Of a DNA stretch of 36,028 nucleotides, positions 17,990-26,298 are shown piece after piece. Position 1 is the first letter of the stretch. Every line of letters starts with the position of its first letter. The translations under genes and the position numbers were made by a program. Source of the DNA: DATBMA01 sp036555105. Lineage in GTDB: Bacteria; Actinomycetota; Acidimicrobiia; Spongiisociales; ZC4RG35. The stretch lies in NCBI GenBank assembly GCA_036555105.1, contig DATBMA010000066.1, positions 1 to 36,028 of the forward strand. The letters are read 5' to 3'. The notes beneath the pieces are model-generated. The model was not told where the DNA came from and did no database searches. It saw only the letters and a list, made by a program, of their open reading frames with translations.

Positions 17990-18943
17990 CTAGTCGTTTT
18001 TGGTCTCCACATGCGTAGGCCGATAGACCCCCAGGAGCCGGCCGCGAAGGCTCGTCAACGCCTCTCCGACCTCTATCCCCGACACCAGGCGTCCAGCGCT
18101 GCCGAGGCGGAGCAGCAGGTTGGCGGCGACCCCCGGATCCGGAGCGCTGAACTCGAATCGCATGAGCGATCCGTCGTCCTCCAGAACTTCGACCGGGTAG
18201 TAGTCCGCCACCCATCGCGCCCCGGAGCCGACTTCGATAACGCACCTGATGTCGTCCTCCGCCGGCACATAACGGATCTCCGGATCCGGGATCGGACTCG
18301 GCAGCGTGAACTCCTCCTCCGTCTCGAGCAGACGGCGGATTCGATCAACCCTGAATACCCGCCCGGCGTCGGCCGAGCGGCAGAAACCGGTCAAGTACCA
18401 GTTGCCGAGTGCGGACACCACCTTCCATGGCTCCACCACCCGGGTTGTGGTCACCTCCCGGCCGATCGAGGTGTAGACGATCTCGACCGCGTGGCGACGG
18501 GCAGCCGCCATCCGCAGCTTCGCCACCATCTCAGGTTCGGCCTCCAAATCGACGTCGATGACGTTGCCTTCGGGCAGCAGGACCTTGGCCAGCTTGTCGA
18601 CTGCCCGCTCGAGCGGCTCGGAGGACTGCCCCGACGCCAGGACCGCCATGCCGGAGGCGAGTAGCGACATTGCTTCGGCCGGGGTCAGACGCGGAGCATC
18701 GGCGAAGTACTCCGCCGTGTCGACGACGACTTCCTCGCCGTCTATGTAGGCGACGATCAGGTCCCCAGGCCCGTAGCCGGGCAGCCCGCAGACAAACACG
18801 AGGTCGAGATCGGCGGCGAGATCCGATCTGTTGTACCCGAAACGCTCACACACCTCGTCGACGGTGACGCCACGGTGTGCGATCACGTAGGGGAGCATCG
18901 CCAGGATGCGGTTGAGGCGGCTGGCCGTGCGATCGGAAGTCAT
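17990..18943 (-). CDS. pafC: WYL-domain transcriptional regulator PafC
   Basis: PafC forms a heterodimer with PafB; in mycobacteria PafBC activates the LexA-independent DNA-damage response. The 317-residue protein has an N-terminal winged helix (about 8-75), a WYL domain near residues 150-215 with GNWYLTGFCR and VFRVDRIRRL, and a C-terminal WCX-like extension. The WYL domain is thought to sense single-stranded nucleic acid. ATG 18943 overlaps the pafB stop as ATGA. Its TAG at 17990 is followed by an unremarkable 94-base gap. Confidence 0.94.
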   Translation of the reverse strand: MTSDRTASRLNRILAMLPYVIAHRGVTVDEVCERFGYNRSDLAADLDLVFVCGLPGYGPGDLIVAYIDGEEVVVDTAEYFADAPRLTPAEAMSLLASGMAVLASGQSSEPLERAVDKLAKVLLPEGNVIDVDLEAEPEMVAKLRMAAARRHAVEIVYTSIGREVTTTRVVEPWKVVSALGNWYLTGFCRSADAGRVFRVDRIRRLLETEEEFTLPSPIPDPEIRYVPAEDDIRCVIEVGSGARWVADYYPVEVLEDDGSLMRFEFSAPDPGVAANLLLRLGSAGRLVSGIEVGEALTSLRGRLLGVYRPTHVETKND

Positions 18944-19863
18944 GCCGTGGCCTGCTCGAGCCTGGCCACGACTGCCTCGCGTGCAGCCTCGGGCTCCAGC
19001 ACCTCGGCCCCCTCCCCGAAGGACAAGAGCCAGCCGACGAACGCCTCCAGGTTGGCCACGGTCAACTCGGCGGTGAGCGAGCCGTCGCCAGCAAGCGGCC
19101 CCGGCTCATGACCGAGGCGACGGCCCGCCCACCACGCCACCTCAGGCGTAAAACGGACCCTTACCCGGAGCGGCTCCAGGTCTCCGGTCTCCCACGGCTC
19201 GAGATCGATTGCCTTCTGAACACTGAACCCTGCCGGCACACGGAAGGAGTCACGGTCGGGTCCGACCGAGAGCCCCGACAACCGCTCTACTCGATAGACC
19301 TTGGTCACCCCGCCTTCGGAACCGACCAGATACCAATGACCCCTTCGATGACCCAGGCCGTAGGGCTCGAGCGAGCGTTCCTTGTCCCGGTACGCGAACC
19401 GGGCAGTCCGCCGTTCTGCCACCGCCAGGAACAGGTCGCCGAGCACCTCGGCCCCCTCCCCCAGGTCGGCGACCATCGGCTCGAACGTGCCGCCGAGTTG
19501 GGCACCCCCTAGCTTCAAAAGGGCTTCCTGCCCGTATGGAGTCCCGCCCAGCCTGGCTACCTGAGCCGCCAGCTGCAGCGCCGCTCTCTCTTCATCTGTC
19601 AGCCCGGGATCGTCCAGGCGGTAGCGGTCCGGGTCTATCTGGTAGCCCTGCTGCACCTCCCATGCATCCGTCGCCCTCGTCTCCAGGGGGATTCCGATCC
19701 GACGGAGCAACTCCTTGTCGCGTTCGAACATGCGATGAAAGGCCTCGTCGGTCTTGCCGCTATAGCCGGGGATGGTCTGGCGGATCTGCTCGGCGGTGAC
19801 CGGGCGGCCGGCCGTGAGCAACATGGCCAGGAGATTTATGAGTCGCTCGAGGACGTTGCGCAT
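18940..19863 (-). CDS. pafB: WYL-domain transcriptional regulator PafB
   Basis: PafB is the partner of PafC in the PafBC damage-response activator. The 307-residue protein has a winged-helix N-terminus (residues 1-75, with RRPVTAEQIRQTIPGYSGK and the MFERDKELLRR helix), a WYL domain centred on GHWYLVGSEGG ... VYRVERL, and a WCX-type C-terminus. The start is ATG 19863; the frame is open far upstream but only as a shadow of pafA. The upstream gap is filled by the heptad tract 19873-19949, and no ribosome binding site is seen before the ATG. Confidence 0.93.
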   Translation of the reverse strand: MRNVLERLINLLAMLLTAGRPVTAEQIRQTIPGYSGKTDEAFHRMFERDKELLRRIGIPLETRATDAWEVQQGYQIDPDRYRLDDPGLTDEERAALQLAAQVARLGGTPYGQEALLKLGGAQLGGTFEPMVADLGEGAEVLGDLFLAVAERRTARFAYRDKERSLEPYGLGHRRGHWYLVGSEGGVTKVYRVERLSGLSVGPDRDSFRVPAGFSVQKAIDLEPWETGDLEPLRVRVRFTPEVAWWAGRRLGHEPGPLAGDGSLTAELTVANLEAFVGWLLSFGEGAEVLEPEAAREAVVARLEQATA

Positions 19864-19872
19864 GAAAAGTGG

Positions 19873-19949
19873 AGTCTTACGTCTTGGGTCTTGCGTTCTT
19901 TCCGTGAGACGTGAGGCTCGAATACTTTGTACTTCGTGCTTTTCGTTTC
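19873..19949. repeat. Degenerate heptad tract between pafA and pafB
   Basis: Read on the minus strand, the sequence directly after the pafA TAA breaks into eleven consecutive 7-mers with no slip. The last three are CAAGACC, CAAGACG and TAAGACT, and the first four are of the type GAAGTAC/AAAGTAT. Base composition is richer in A and T than the coding sequence. On the plus strand it holds GTCTTGGGTCTTG (19881-19893), the exact reverse complement of 21352-21364 on the other side of pafA. It does not look like a coding remnant, since it fills the gap from a stop codon nearly to the next start. Confidence 0.75.
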
Positions 19950-21305
19950 TTAAAGGCTCTCGATGAGCTTGTCCACCCGCTCGTCGAAGGCCTTGAACGG
20001 ATCCTTGCAAAGCACCGTCCGCTGGGCCTGGTCGTTCAGCTTGAGGTGCACCCAATCGACGGTGAAGTCCCTCCGCTTGGCTTTGGCGGCCTTGATGAAC
20101 TCTCCCCGCAGCCGGGCCCGGGTCGTCTGAGGCGGGGTGGTGACCGCCTGGGCGATGTCGGACTCGTTGACGATGCGATCGACCATGCCCTGTCGGATCA
20201 TCAGGTTGTAGACGCCCCGGGTCCGATCGACGTCGTGATAGGCGAGGTCCAGCATGGCCAGGCGCGGGTGAGACAACGGGAGCTGGCGCTGGACCCGGTA
20301 CCGCTCGAGCAGCCGGTACTTGATCACCCAGTCGACCTCGCGGTCGAGTGAGAGCGGATCCTTCTCCAGCCCGGTCAGCAAGTGCTCCCACCGGTCGACC
20401 GCCCGCTGCACCTCCGGGGGGAAACCGGGGCTGCGGGCGAATCGCATCACCCGGTCCAGATACTCCCACTGGATGTCGAGGGCCGACAGTTCTCTTCCGT
20501 TGGCCAGCCGCACCTTGCGGCGACAGGTGAGGTCGTGGGCGATCTCGCGGATGGCTCTGATCGGGTTCTCGAGGGTCAGGTCACGGAAGACGACATCCCG
20601 CTCGACCATCTGCAGGAGGGCCACCACCACCCCGACCTTGACGTAGGTGGCGTACTCGCTCATGTTGGAGTCGCCGGCGATAACGTGAAGGCGGCGGAAT
20701 CGCTCGGCGTCGGCGTGCGGCTCGTCCCTGGTGTTGATGATCGGGCGGCTCCTGGTCGTGGCCGAGGAAACCCCCTCCCAGATGTGCTCCGCCCGTTGTG
20801 ACATCGAGAAGGTCGTGCCGCGCGGGGTGGGCATCAGCTTTCCTGCCCCCAGATAGATCTGCCGGGTGACGAGGAATGGGATCAGCACGTCGACGGTGCG
20901 GTGGAAGTCCTTGTGTCGGCTGACGAGGTAGTTCTCGTGACATCCGTATGAATTCCCGGCCGAGTCGGTGTTGTTCTTGAACAGGTAGATCTCGCCTCGG
21001 ATGCCCTCCTCCTCCAACCGCTGCTCGGCCGACCGCACCAGCGACTCCAGGACTCTCTCCCCTGCCTTGTCGTGGGCGACAACGTCGTCCAGTGAGTCAC
21101 ACTCGGGCGTGGCGTACTCGGGATGGCTGCCGACGTCGAGGTAGAGGCGAGCACCGTTCTCGAGGAAAACGTTGGAGGAACGGCCCCAGGACACCACCCG
21201 CCTGAACAAGTATCGGGCGACCTCGTCCGGGCTCAGCCGCCGCTGCCCGCGCAGCGTGCATGTGACCCCGTACTCGTTCTCTAGCCCGAAGATCCGCCGG
21301 TCCAC
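19950..21305 (-). CDS. pafA: Pup-protein ligase PafA
   Basis: PafA uses ATP to join the C-terminal glutamate of Pup to lysines of target proteins, marking them for the proteasome. The 451-residue protein matches M. tuberculosis PafA in length and register: E9 in GLENEYGVTC (metal), catalytic D57 in ARLYLDVGSHPEYATPEC, and the long conserved blocks LFKNNTDSAGNSYGCHENYL, RPIINTRDEPHADAE and the C-terminal FTVDWVHLKLNDQAQRTVLC. The start is GTG 21305, 6 bases after a predicted -10. Unlike its neighbours it overlaps nothing and is bracketed by heptad tracts, so it appears to be its own transcription unit. Confidence 0.97.
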   Translation of the reverse strand: MDRRIFGLENEYGVTCTLRGQRRLSPDEVARYLFRRVVSWGRSSNVFLENGARLYLDVGSHPEYATPECDSLDDVVAHDKAGERVLESLVRSAEQRLEEEGIRGEIYLFKNNTDSAGNSYGCHENYLVSRHKDFHRTVDVLIPFLVTRQIYLGAGKLMPTPRGTTFSMSQRAEHIWEGVSSATTRSRPIINTRDEPHADAERFRRLHVIAGDSNMSEYATYVKVGVVVALLQMVERDVVFRDLTLENPIRAIREIAHDLTCRRKVRLANGRELSALDIQWEYLDRVMRFARSPGFPPEVQRAVDRWEHLLTGLEKDPLSLDREVDWVIKYRLLERYRVQRQLPLSHPRLAMLDLAYHDVDRTRGVYNLMIRQGMVDRIVNESDIAQAVTTPPQTTRARLRGEFIKAAKAKRRDFTVDWVHLKLNDQAQRTVLCKDPFKAFDERVDKLIESL

Positions 21306-21311
21306 CCGATG

Positions 21312-21340
21312 AATCTAACGAGCCCCCAAACAAGTCTTAA
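21312..21340 (-). promoter_or_regulatory. Predicted leaderless promoter of pafA
   Basis: On the minus strand TTAAGA (21340-21335) and TAGATT (21317-21312) are separated by exactly 17 bases. The -10 ends 6 bases before the GTG start at 21305, so the transcript would begin at or next to the start codon. No Shine-Dalgarno is present. The -35 lies in the heptad tract, which links the repeat to pafA expression. Matches to the consensus are four of six for each hexamer or slightly better. Confidence 0.5.
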
Positions 21341-21387
21341 GGCTTACGACTCAAGACCCAAGACCTCAAGTTGAGCGTCGAGGCTCG
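21332..21387. repeat. Degenerate heptad tract between prcA and pafA
   Basis: Directly after the prcA TAG, the minus strand breaks into eight 7-mers, including AGGTCTT, GGGTCTT, AAGCCTT and AAGACTT. On the plus strand it contains CAAGACCCAAGAC (21352-21364), the perfect inverted partner of 19881-19893. It belongs to the same sequence family as the tract downstream of pafA but in opposite orientation. It overlaps the -35 of the predicted pafA promoter. Confidence 0.72.
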
Positions 21388-22053
21388 CTATCGGCCGAGC
21401 TCATCCTCGCTCAGCCGCCGGAAGGTGCGCCGGCCGTTGGCCCGATCGAGCACGGCAGCCTCCCAGCCCTCGCTGGGACGGCCCTCCGCCTGCTCGAAGG
21501 CGGCCGACCCGGCGGATATCGCATCGGTGAGAGTCAGGTCGGCCCGCCACGACGCCCGTACGGCCTCGGCCAGGGCGTCCGCCTTCCCTCCGATCGCGGC
21601 CACGCCGTCTTCGTCGTTGAGGGTGCCGTCGTACGTGACCCGGAACAAGTGGTTCTCGTCGCCCCCCTCTCCGATCTCGGCCACCAGCACCTCCACTTCG
21701 AACGGCTTGAGCTCATGGCTGAAGATCGAGCCGAGGGTCTCTGAGAAGGCGGTGGCGAGACCCATGGCAGTGACGTCATCGCGGCTGTACAGATAGCCCA
21801 TCAGGTCGGCCCGGCGGATGCCGGCCTTGCGCAAGGTTTCGAACTCGTTGTATTTCCCGACCCCGGCAAAGGCGATCCGGTCGTAGACCTCGCTGATCTT
21901 GTGCAGCGCCCGGCTGGGGTTCTCCGCCAGGAGGAGGATGCCGCTGGCGTACTCGATGGCGACGATCGAACGGCCTCTGGCGATCCCCTTGCGAGCGAAT
22001 TCGGCTTTGTCGCGGACCAGTTGCTCGGGAGCGACGTAGAAGGGGACGGTCAC
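21388..22053 (-). CDS. prcA: 20S proteasome alpha subunit
   Basis: PrcA forms the outer heptameric rings and gate of the 20S proteasome. The 221-residue protein has the actinobacterial N-terminus with YVAPEQLVRDKAEFARKGIARG, the ENPSRALHKISEVYDRIAFAGVGKYNEF block (about 44-71) and RITYDG-type strand RVTYDG. It lacks a catalytic N-terminal threonine, as expected of an alpha subunit. The GTG start at 22053 overlaps the prcB stop as GTGA, supporting equal translation of both subunits. It ends the arc-dop-pup-prcB-prcA series. Confidence 0.96.
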   Translation of the reverse strand: MTVPFYVAPEQLVRDKAEFARKGIARGRSIVAIEYASGILLLAENPSRALHKISEVYDRIAFAGVGKYNEFETLRKAGIRRADLMGYLYSRDDVTAMGLATAFSETLGSIFSHELKPFEVEVLVAEIGEGGDENHLFRVTYDGTLNDEDGVAAIGGKADALAEAVRASWRADLTLTDAISAGSAAFEQAEGRPSEGWEAAVLDRANGRRTFRRLSEDELGR

Positions 22054-22844
22054 TTGATCGCCTCGATCGCGGCCTCGGCGGCCGGGCGGATCGCTTCGTC
22101 CGCCAGCTCTTCCACCCCATGCGCATCGACCACGACCACGTTGGGGAGGATGCCGCGGCGGAGGTCCGGGCCTCCGGTGGCGGTGTCCTCAACCGAGGCC
22201 GACACCAAAGCCTGCACCGCCAGTGCCACCCCTTCTTCGGGGGGGAGGTCGGGCTGGTAGGCAGTGCGCAGGTAGGAGCGGGCGAGGCGCGATCCGGATC
22301 CGGTGGACGCGAATTCCTGCTCCTCGTATCGGCCCCCGATGATGTCGAATGAGAAGAGCCTGCCGCGTTGCTGGATGTCGTCGAAGCCGGCAAAGAGCGG
22401 AACGACCACCAAACCCTGGAAGGCCATGGGCAGCTGGCCCCGCACCAGACGAGCGAGGAAGTTGGCCTTCCCGTCCAGGGACAGCCTCACCCCCTCGATC
22501 TTCTCGTAGTGCTCGAGCTCGACCTGGAACAGCCTGACCATCTCCAGTGCAAGCCCGGCAGCCCCGGCGATGGCAACAGCCGAGAACTCGTCGGCCCTGA
22601 AGACCTTCTGGATGCTGTTGTGGGCGACCAGGTTGCCTTCTGTCGCCCGCCGGTCTCCCGCCATCACCACCCCGCCATGGCAGCTGAGGGCGAGGACGGT
22701 GGTGCCTTCAGGCACTTGGTGGCGCGTGCCCTCTTCGCTCGATGGGAGACGGGTCACGTGTCCAAGCGACGAGATGAGATCCAGGAAGCTGGAACCGGGC
22801 GAGGGGGCGTCGAGGATGAGAGGCGGCAGCGCTCGCTCCGTCAC
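22050..22844 (-). CDS. prcB: 20S proteasome beta subunit
   Basis: PrcB forms the inner catalytic rings. The 264-residue precursor has a 47-residue propeptide ending in PEG, with predicted cleavage before T48 to expose the N-terminal nucleophile (TTVLALSC). Counting from T48 as Thr1, Asp17 (in AGDRR) and Lys33 (in SIQK) are exactly in place, so the active site is complete. The GTG start at 22844 overlaps the pup stop as GTGA. The propeptide is rich in Leu, Pro and Ser as in other actinobacterial PrcB proteins. Confidence 0.97.
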   Translation of the reverse strand: MTERALPPLILDAPSPGSSFLDLISSLGHVTRLPSSEEGTRHQVPEGTTVLALSCHGGVVMAGDRRATEGNLVAHNSIQKVFRADEFSAVAIAGAAGLALEMVRLFQVELEHYEKIEGVRLSLDGKANFLARLVRGQLPMAFQGLVVVPLFAGFDDIQQRGRLFSFDIIGGRYEEQEFASTGSGSRLARSYLRTAYQPDLPPEEGVALAVQALVSASVEDTATGGPDLRRGILPNVVVVDAHGVEELADEAIRPAAEAAIEAIK

Positions 22845-23032
22845 TCCCCACCCTTCTGAACATAGTTCTTCACGAACTCCTCGGAGTTCTCTTCCAGCAC
22901 CTGGTCTATCTCGTCGAGCAGGTCGTCGAGCTTCTGATCGGCCTCGGTCTCTCGCGCCGCGGCAGTGGGAGCTTCGGCCTCCTCTTCCCCGGCATCACGA
23001 GAGCGGGGCTTTTCTTGTTCACGCTCGGCCAT
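22841..23032 (-). CDS. pup: Prokaryotic ubiquitin-like protein Pup (encoded with GGE end)
   Basis: Pup is the small, largely disordered tag that PafA attaches to substrates. The 63-residue protein is acidic, with the helix-forming segment about 33-52 that binds the Arc coiled coil, and the C-terminal tail FVKNYVQKGGE. The last residue is glutamate, so it can be ligated without deamidation, unlike the mycobacterial GGQ form that Dop must first convert. ATG 23032 shares one base with the dop stop (TGATG), and the stop overlaps prcB. A single internal lysine pair, K55 and K60, lies in the tail. Confidence 0.96.
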   Translation of the reverse strand: MAEREQEKPRSRDAGEEEAEAPTAAARETEADQKLDDLLDEIDQVLEENSEEFVKNYVQKGGE

Positions 23033-24513
23033 CAGGAACCTCCCAGCGCCTCTATGAGCGCTTCGGCATCGGCTGCGGTTTCCACCAACTCACCAACCCT
23101 GGCACGGTCGCCTCGCAGCGGTTCCATCATAGGAACCCGCTTCAAGTGCGATGCACCCGTGTCGAACACCAGAGAGTCCCAGTTGGCGGCGACCAGCGCG
23201 TCGGCAAAACGGGACACACACCGGCCGCGAAAGTAGGCACGGGTCCGCTCGGGCGGCTCCACCTCGGCCTTGGCTATCTGCGCCTCGTCGAAGAGGACCT
23301 GCATATGCCGGCGATCTACGAGCTTCTGATAGAGGCTGCGGGCCGGATCCACATCGTGATACTGAAGGTCCGCCGCCGCCAGCTTGGGGTCGTCCCACCG
23401 AAGGCCGTCACGGGCGATGAAGCCTTCCAGCAGCCGGCGCTTGGCTGCCCAGTCGAGAGTGTCCGATAGCCGCTCAGGGTCGGCCTCGAGGTCGGTGAGG
23501 ACCTGCTCCCAGGTTCGCACCACCCGGCGCATCACCTGATCGTCGGCCATCTCCGACTCCAGGTACTTCTCCAGCCACTCGAAGTAGCGCCACTGCAATT
23601 CGAGGGCGGTGGCGGTGCCGCCTCCGTCCAGGGCCAGCGGCCGCCGGAAAGAGAGGTCGTGGCTCACCCGCCAGCAGGCATCGACCGGGTCGGCCAGGTC
23701 CAAAGGGTCCGGCAAGGCGCCGTCCTCCAACGCCGCCAGGAAGAGCGCCGTCACCCCGAGCTTCAGGAAGAGCTGGACCTCCGAGAGGTTGGCGTCGCCG
23801 ATGATCACGTGCAGACGCCGATAGCGGGAGGGATCGCCGTGAGGCTCGTCGCGGGTGTTGATGATCGGACGCTTCAGGGTGGTCTCCAGTCCGACCTCCT
23901 CCTCAAAGAAGTCCGCCCGCTGGGTCAGCTGGAAATCGGCTTCGGGGCGGCCGTTCTCGGATCCCACCTTGCCTGCGCCGGTGAACAGCTGACGGGTGAC
24001 GAAGAACGTGGTCCCGTAGCGGATGACGTCGCCGAAGGGTGACTCCCTGGCCAGGAGGTAGTTCTCATGAGCCCCGTAGGAGTTGCCCTTGCCGTCGGAG
24101 TTGTTCTTGTAGAGGAACAACCTGCGGTCTGGCGGCATCAGCGATGCAGCCCCGGTGGCTGCACGGTGAACGATTCGCTCGCCTGCCTTGTCGTAAAGGG
24201 CGGCCTCGAGGGGGTCGTAGCACTCCGGCCCCGAGTACTCGGGGTGGGCGTGATCGACGTAGAGGCGGGCTCCGTTGGCCAGCACGGCGTTGACCATCGC
24301 TCCGTCTGCCTCGGCCACGCCGTATCCCTCATGTCCGAACCCGCGGGCATCGCGGCCCGGCGACTCCTCCTCGTAGGACCATTGGACCCTGACCCGCTCC
24401 CCGGGATATGAGTTGACTACCTGGGCCGACGCCAGGGCAGGGTTGAAGTCGGCTACCGGCCGGATCGTGATGCCGTACTCGGTCTCCGTGCCGAGCACCT
24501 TGTGTACGGCCAT
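23032..24513 (-). CDS. dop: Depupylase / Pup deamidase Dop
   Basis: Dop removes Pup from conjugates and, where needed, deamidates Pup. The 493-residue protein is a PafA paralogue with the metal glutamate in GTETEYG (E10), the catalytic aspartate D87 in ARLYVDHAHPEYSGPEC, LYKNNSDGKGNSYGAHENYL and RPIINTRDEPHGD. The inserted Dop loop (about 36-64, from YPGERV to GFGHEG) separates it from PafA. Because Pup here already ends in Glu, only the depupylase role is required. One base separates the arc stop from ATG 24513. Confidence 0.96.
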   Translation of the reverse strand: MAVHKVLGTETEYGITIRPVADFNPALASAQVVNSYPGERVRVQWSYEEESPGRDARGFGHEGYGVAEADGAMVNAVLANGARLYVDHAHPEYSGPECYDPLEAALYDKAGERIVHRAATGAASLMPPDRRLFLYKNNSDGKGNSYGAHENYLLARESPFGDVIRYGTTFFVTRQLFTGAGKVGSENGRPEADFQLTQRADFFEEEVGLETTLKRPIINTRDEPHGDPSRYRRLHVIIGDANLSEVQLFLKLGVTALFLAALEDGALPDPLDLADPVDACWRVSHDLSFRRPLALDGGGTATALELQWRYFEWLEKYLESEMADDQVMRRVVRTWEQVLTDLEADPERLSDTLDWAAKRRLLEGFIARDGLRWDDPKLAAADLQYHDVDPARSLYQKLVDRRHMQVLFDEAQIAKAEVEPPERTRAYFRGRCVSRFADALVAANWDSLVFDTGASHLKRVPMMEPLRGDRARVGELVETAADAEALIEALGGS

Positions 24514-24514
24514 G

Positions 24515-26239
24515 TCAGAGATATTGCCCGGTGGACACCGCCTCGATCAAGCGGCTCTCCTCGTCGCCACCCAGCAGGGTGCGCACGTAGACGATCCGCT
24601 CCCCCTTCTTGCCGCTGATCTTGGCCCAGTCGTCGGGGTTGGTCGTGTTGGGTAGGTCCTCGTGCTCCCGGAATTCCTGCTTGATGGCCGCCAGCAGGTC
24701 GTCTCGGCGGATCCCGTCCGTTCCCCCGGCGATGTGGCGCTTGATGGCGTCCTTCTTCGCCCGCCGGACGATGTTTTCGATCATGGCGCCGGACGAGAAG
24801 TCCTTGAAGAACAGCACCTCGCGGTCACCGCTGGCGTATGTGACCTCCAAGAACCGGTTCTCCTCCGACTCGGCATACATGGCCGACACGGTGGCCTCGA
24901 TCAGCTCCGCGATGAGCCGCCCGGGGTCGGCCTCGGCGGCGGCCAGCTCGTCCTGGTCGAGCGGCACCTCCGTGGTCAGGTAGATGCCGAAGATCTCACG
25001 GGCGGCCTCTGTGTCGGGCCGGTTGATCTTGATCTTCACGTCTAGACGCCCGGGGCGGAGGATGGCCGGGTCGATCAGGTCCTCGCGGTTGGAAGCGCCG
25101 ATCACGATGACGTTCTTGAGGGATTCCACCCCGTCCAGCTCTGACAGCAGCTGGGGAACGATGGTGGACTCCACGTCCGAGCTGATCCCGCTTCCCCTCG
25201 TGCGGAAGAGGGAATCCATCTCGTCGAAGAACACGATGACCGGCACGCCCTCGTCCGACTTCTCCTTGGCCCGCTGGAAGATCGAGCGGATCTGGCGCTC
25301 GGTCTCGCCTACCCATTTGTTGAGGAGCTCGGGACCCTTGATGTTCAGGAAGTAGGACCTGGCGTCCGGCCGGCCGGTGCGCTCTGCCACGGCCTGGGCC
25401 AGGCTGTTGGCCACCGCCTTGGCGATCAGCGTCTTGCCGCAGCCGGGTGGCCCGTAGAGGAGTATCCCCTTCGGTGGAACCAGTCCGTACCTGGAGAACA
25501 GCTCACGATGGACATATGGGAGCTCGACGGCGTCGCGGATCTCCTCGATCTGATTGACGAGACCCCCGACCTGCTCGTAGGAGACGTCGGGCACCTCTTC
25601 GAGGATCAACTCCTCGACCTCGGGACGGGCAAGGCGCTCGACGATAAGTCCGGCCTTGGCATCTAGGCGCACGAAGTCCCCGGCCCTGATCTTCACGTCT
25701 GCCAGAGAGTCGGCCACCCCCACCACCCGCTCATCGTCGGCGTGGGCCATGACCACCACCCGGCCGTCATCGATGCGCTCTCTCACCCGCACGACCTCTC
25801 CGATCGTGTCGAATGAGCGCACGTCGATGATGGTGAAGCTTTCGTTGAGCAGGACCTCCTGGCCCTTCAGCAGCTGCTTGACCTCGACCGAGGGCTCGGC
25901 TGCGACCCGGAGCTTGCGGTTGCCGGTGGCGATGTCAACGGTCCCGTCCTCGTTCACCTGCAGGACCGTCCCGAAGCTGGAAGGAGGGCTGGTGAGCTTG
26001 TCGACTTCCGCCCTGAGCACGGCCAGCTGCTCCCTGGCTTCCTCGAGCACGGCTGCCAGCCGGTCGTTGCCCGCCAGTGCCTTGGCCAGGCGGTCTTGGG
26101 TCTCCGTCAACCGGTCTTCCAGCTCCTGACTGCGCCGGGGGCTTTCGTGGAGCTGGGTGCGAAGCACCGAGACCTCCGACTCGAGGGCGGCGATCCGCGC
26201 CCGCTGTTCAGCGGCTTGATCGTTCCCAGTCGGGCTCAT
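24515..26239 (-). CDS. arc: Proteasomal AAA ATPase ARC/Mpa
   Basis: This ATPase unfolds pupylated proteins and feeds them to the 20S core. The 574-residue protein has an N-terminal coiled coil (about 11-82) that binds Pup, a double OB region (about 88-205), and one AAA module with Walker A GPPGCGKT at 263-270, the pore-loop region KGPELLNKWVGE, Walker B VIVFFDEMD at 334-342 and RPGRLD with the arginine fingers. It ends in QYL, the motif that docks into the PrcA ring. The start is ATG 26239, with GGAGG five bases upstream; a GTG 12 bases further is open but has no such site. Confidence 0.96.
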   Translation of the reverse strand: MSPTGNDQAAEQRARIAALESEVSVLRTQLHESPRRSQELEDRLTETQDRLAKALAGNDRLAAVLEEAREQLAVLRAEVDKLTSPPSSFGTVLQVNEDGTVDIATGNRKLRVAAEPSVEVKQLLKGQEVLLNESFTIIDVRSFDTIGEVVRVRERIDDGRVVVMAHADDERVVGVADSLADVKIRAGDFVRLDAKAGLIVERLARPEVEELILEEVPDVSYEQVGGLVNQIEEIRDAVELPYVHRELFSRYGLVPPKGILLYGPPGCGKTLIAKAVANSLAQAVAERTGRPDARSYFLNIKGPELLNKWVGETERQIRSIFQRAKEKSDEGVPVIVFFDEMDSLFRTRGSGISSDVESTIVPQLLSELDGVESLKNVIVIGASNREDLIDPAILRPGRLDVKIKINRPDTEAAREIFGIYLTTEVPLDQDELAAAEADPGRLIAELIEATVSAMYAESEENRFLEVTYASGDREVLFFKDFSSGAMIENIVRRAKKDAIKRHIAGGTDGIRRDDLLAAIKQEFREHEDLPNTTNPDDWAKISGKKGERIVYVRTLLGGDEESRLIEAVSTGQYL

Positions 26240-26273
26240 ACGGTCCTCCACAGCTCACCCGGGGCCCTGGCGA

Positions 26274-26298
26274 CCCCTTCGCGCAGTATACGAAGGGG
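26274..26298. promoter_or_regulatory. Inverted repeat around the arc -10 (possible operator)
   Basis: CCCCTTCG (26274-26281) and CGAAGGGG (26291-26298) form a perfect 8-bp inverted repeat with a 9-base centre. The arc -10 element TATACT occupies the centre on the minus strand, so the half-sites flank the promoter core. A protein dimer bound here would block or alter the promoter. It is not a LexA-type site. It could also form an RNA hairpin if a transcript crosses it. Confidence 0.5.

Noticed and set aside
19864..20469. An N-terminal extension of pafB
   Set aside because: It shadows pafA and passes through the heptad tract; PafB proteins begin at the winged helix.
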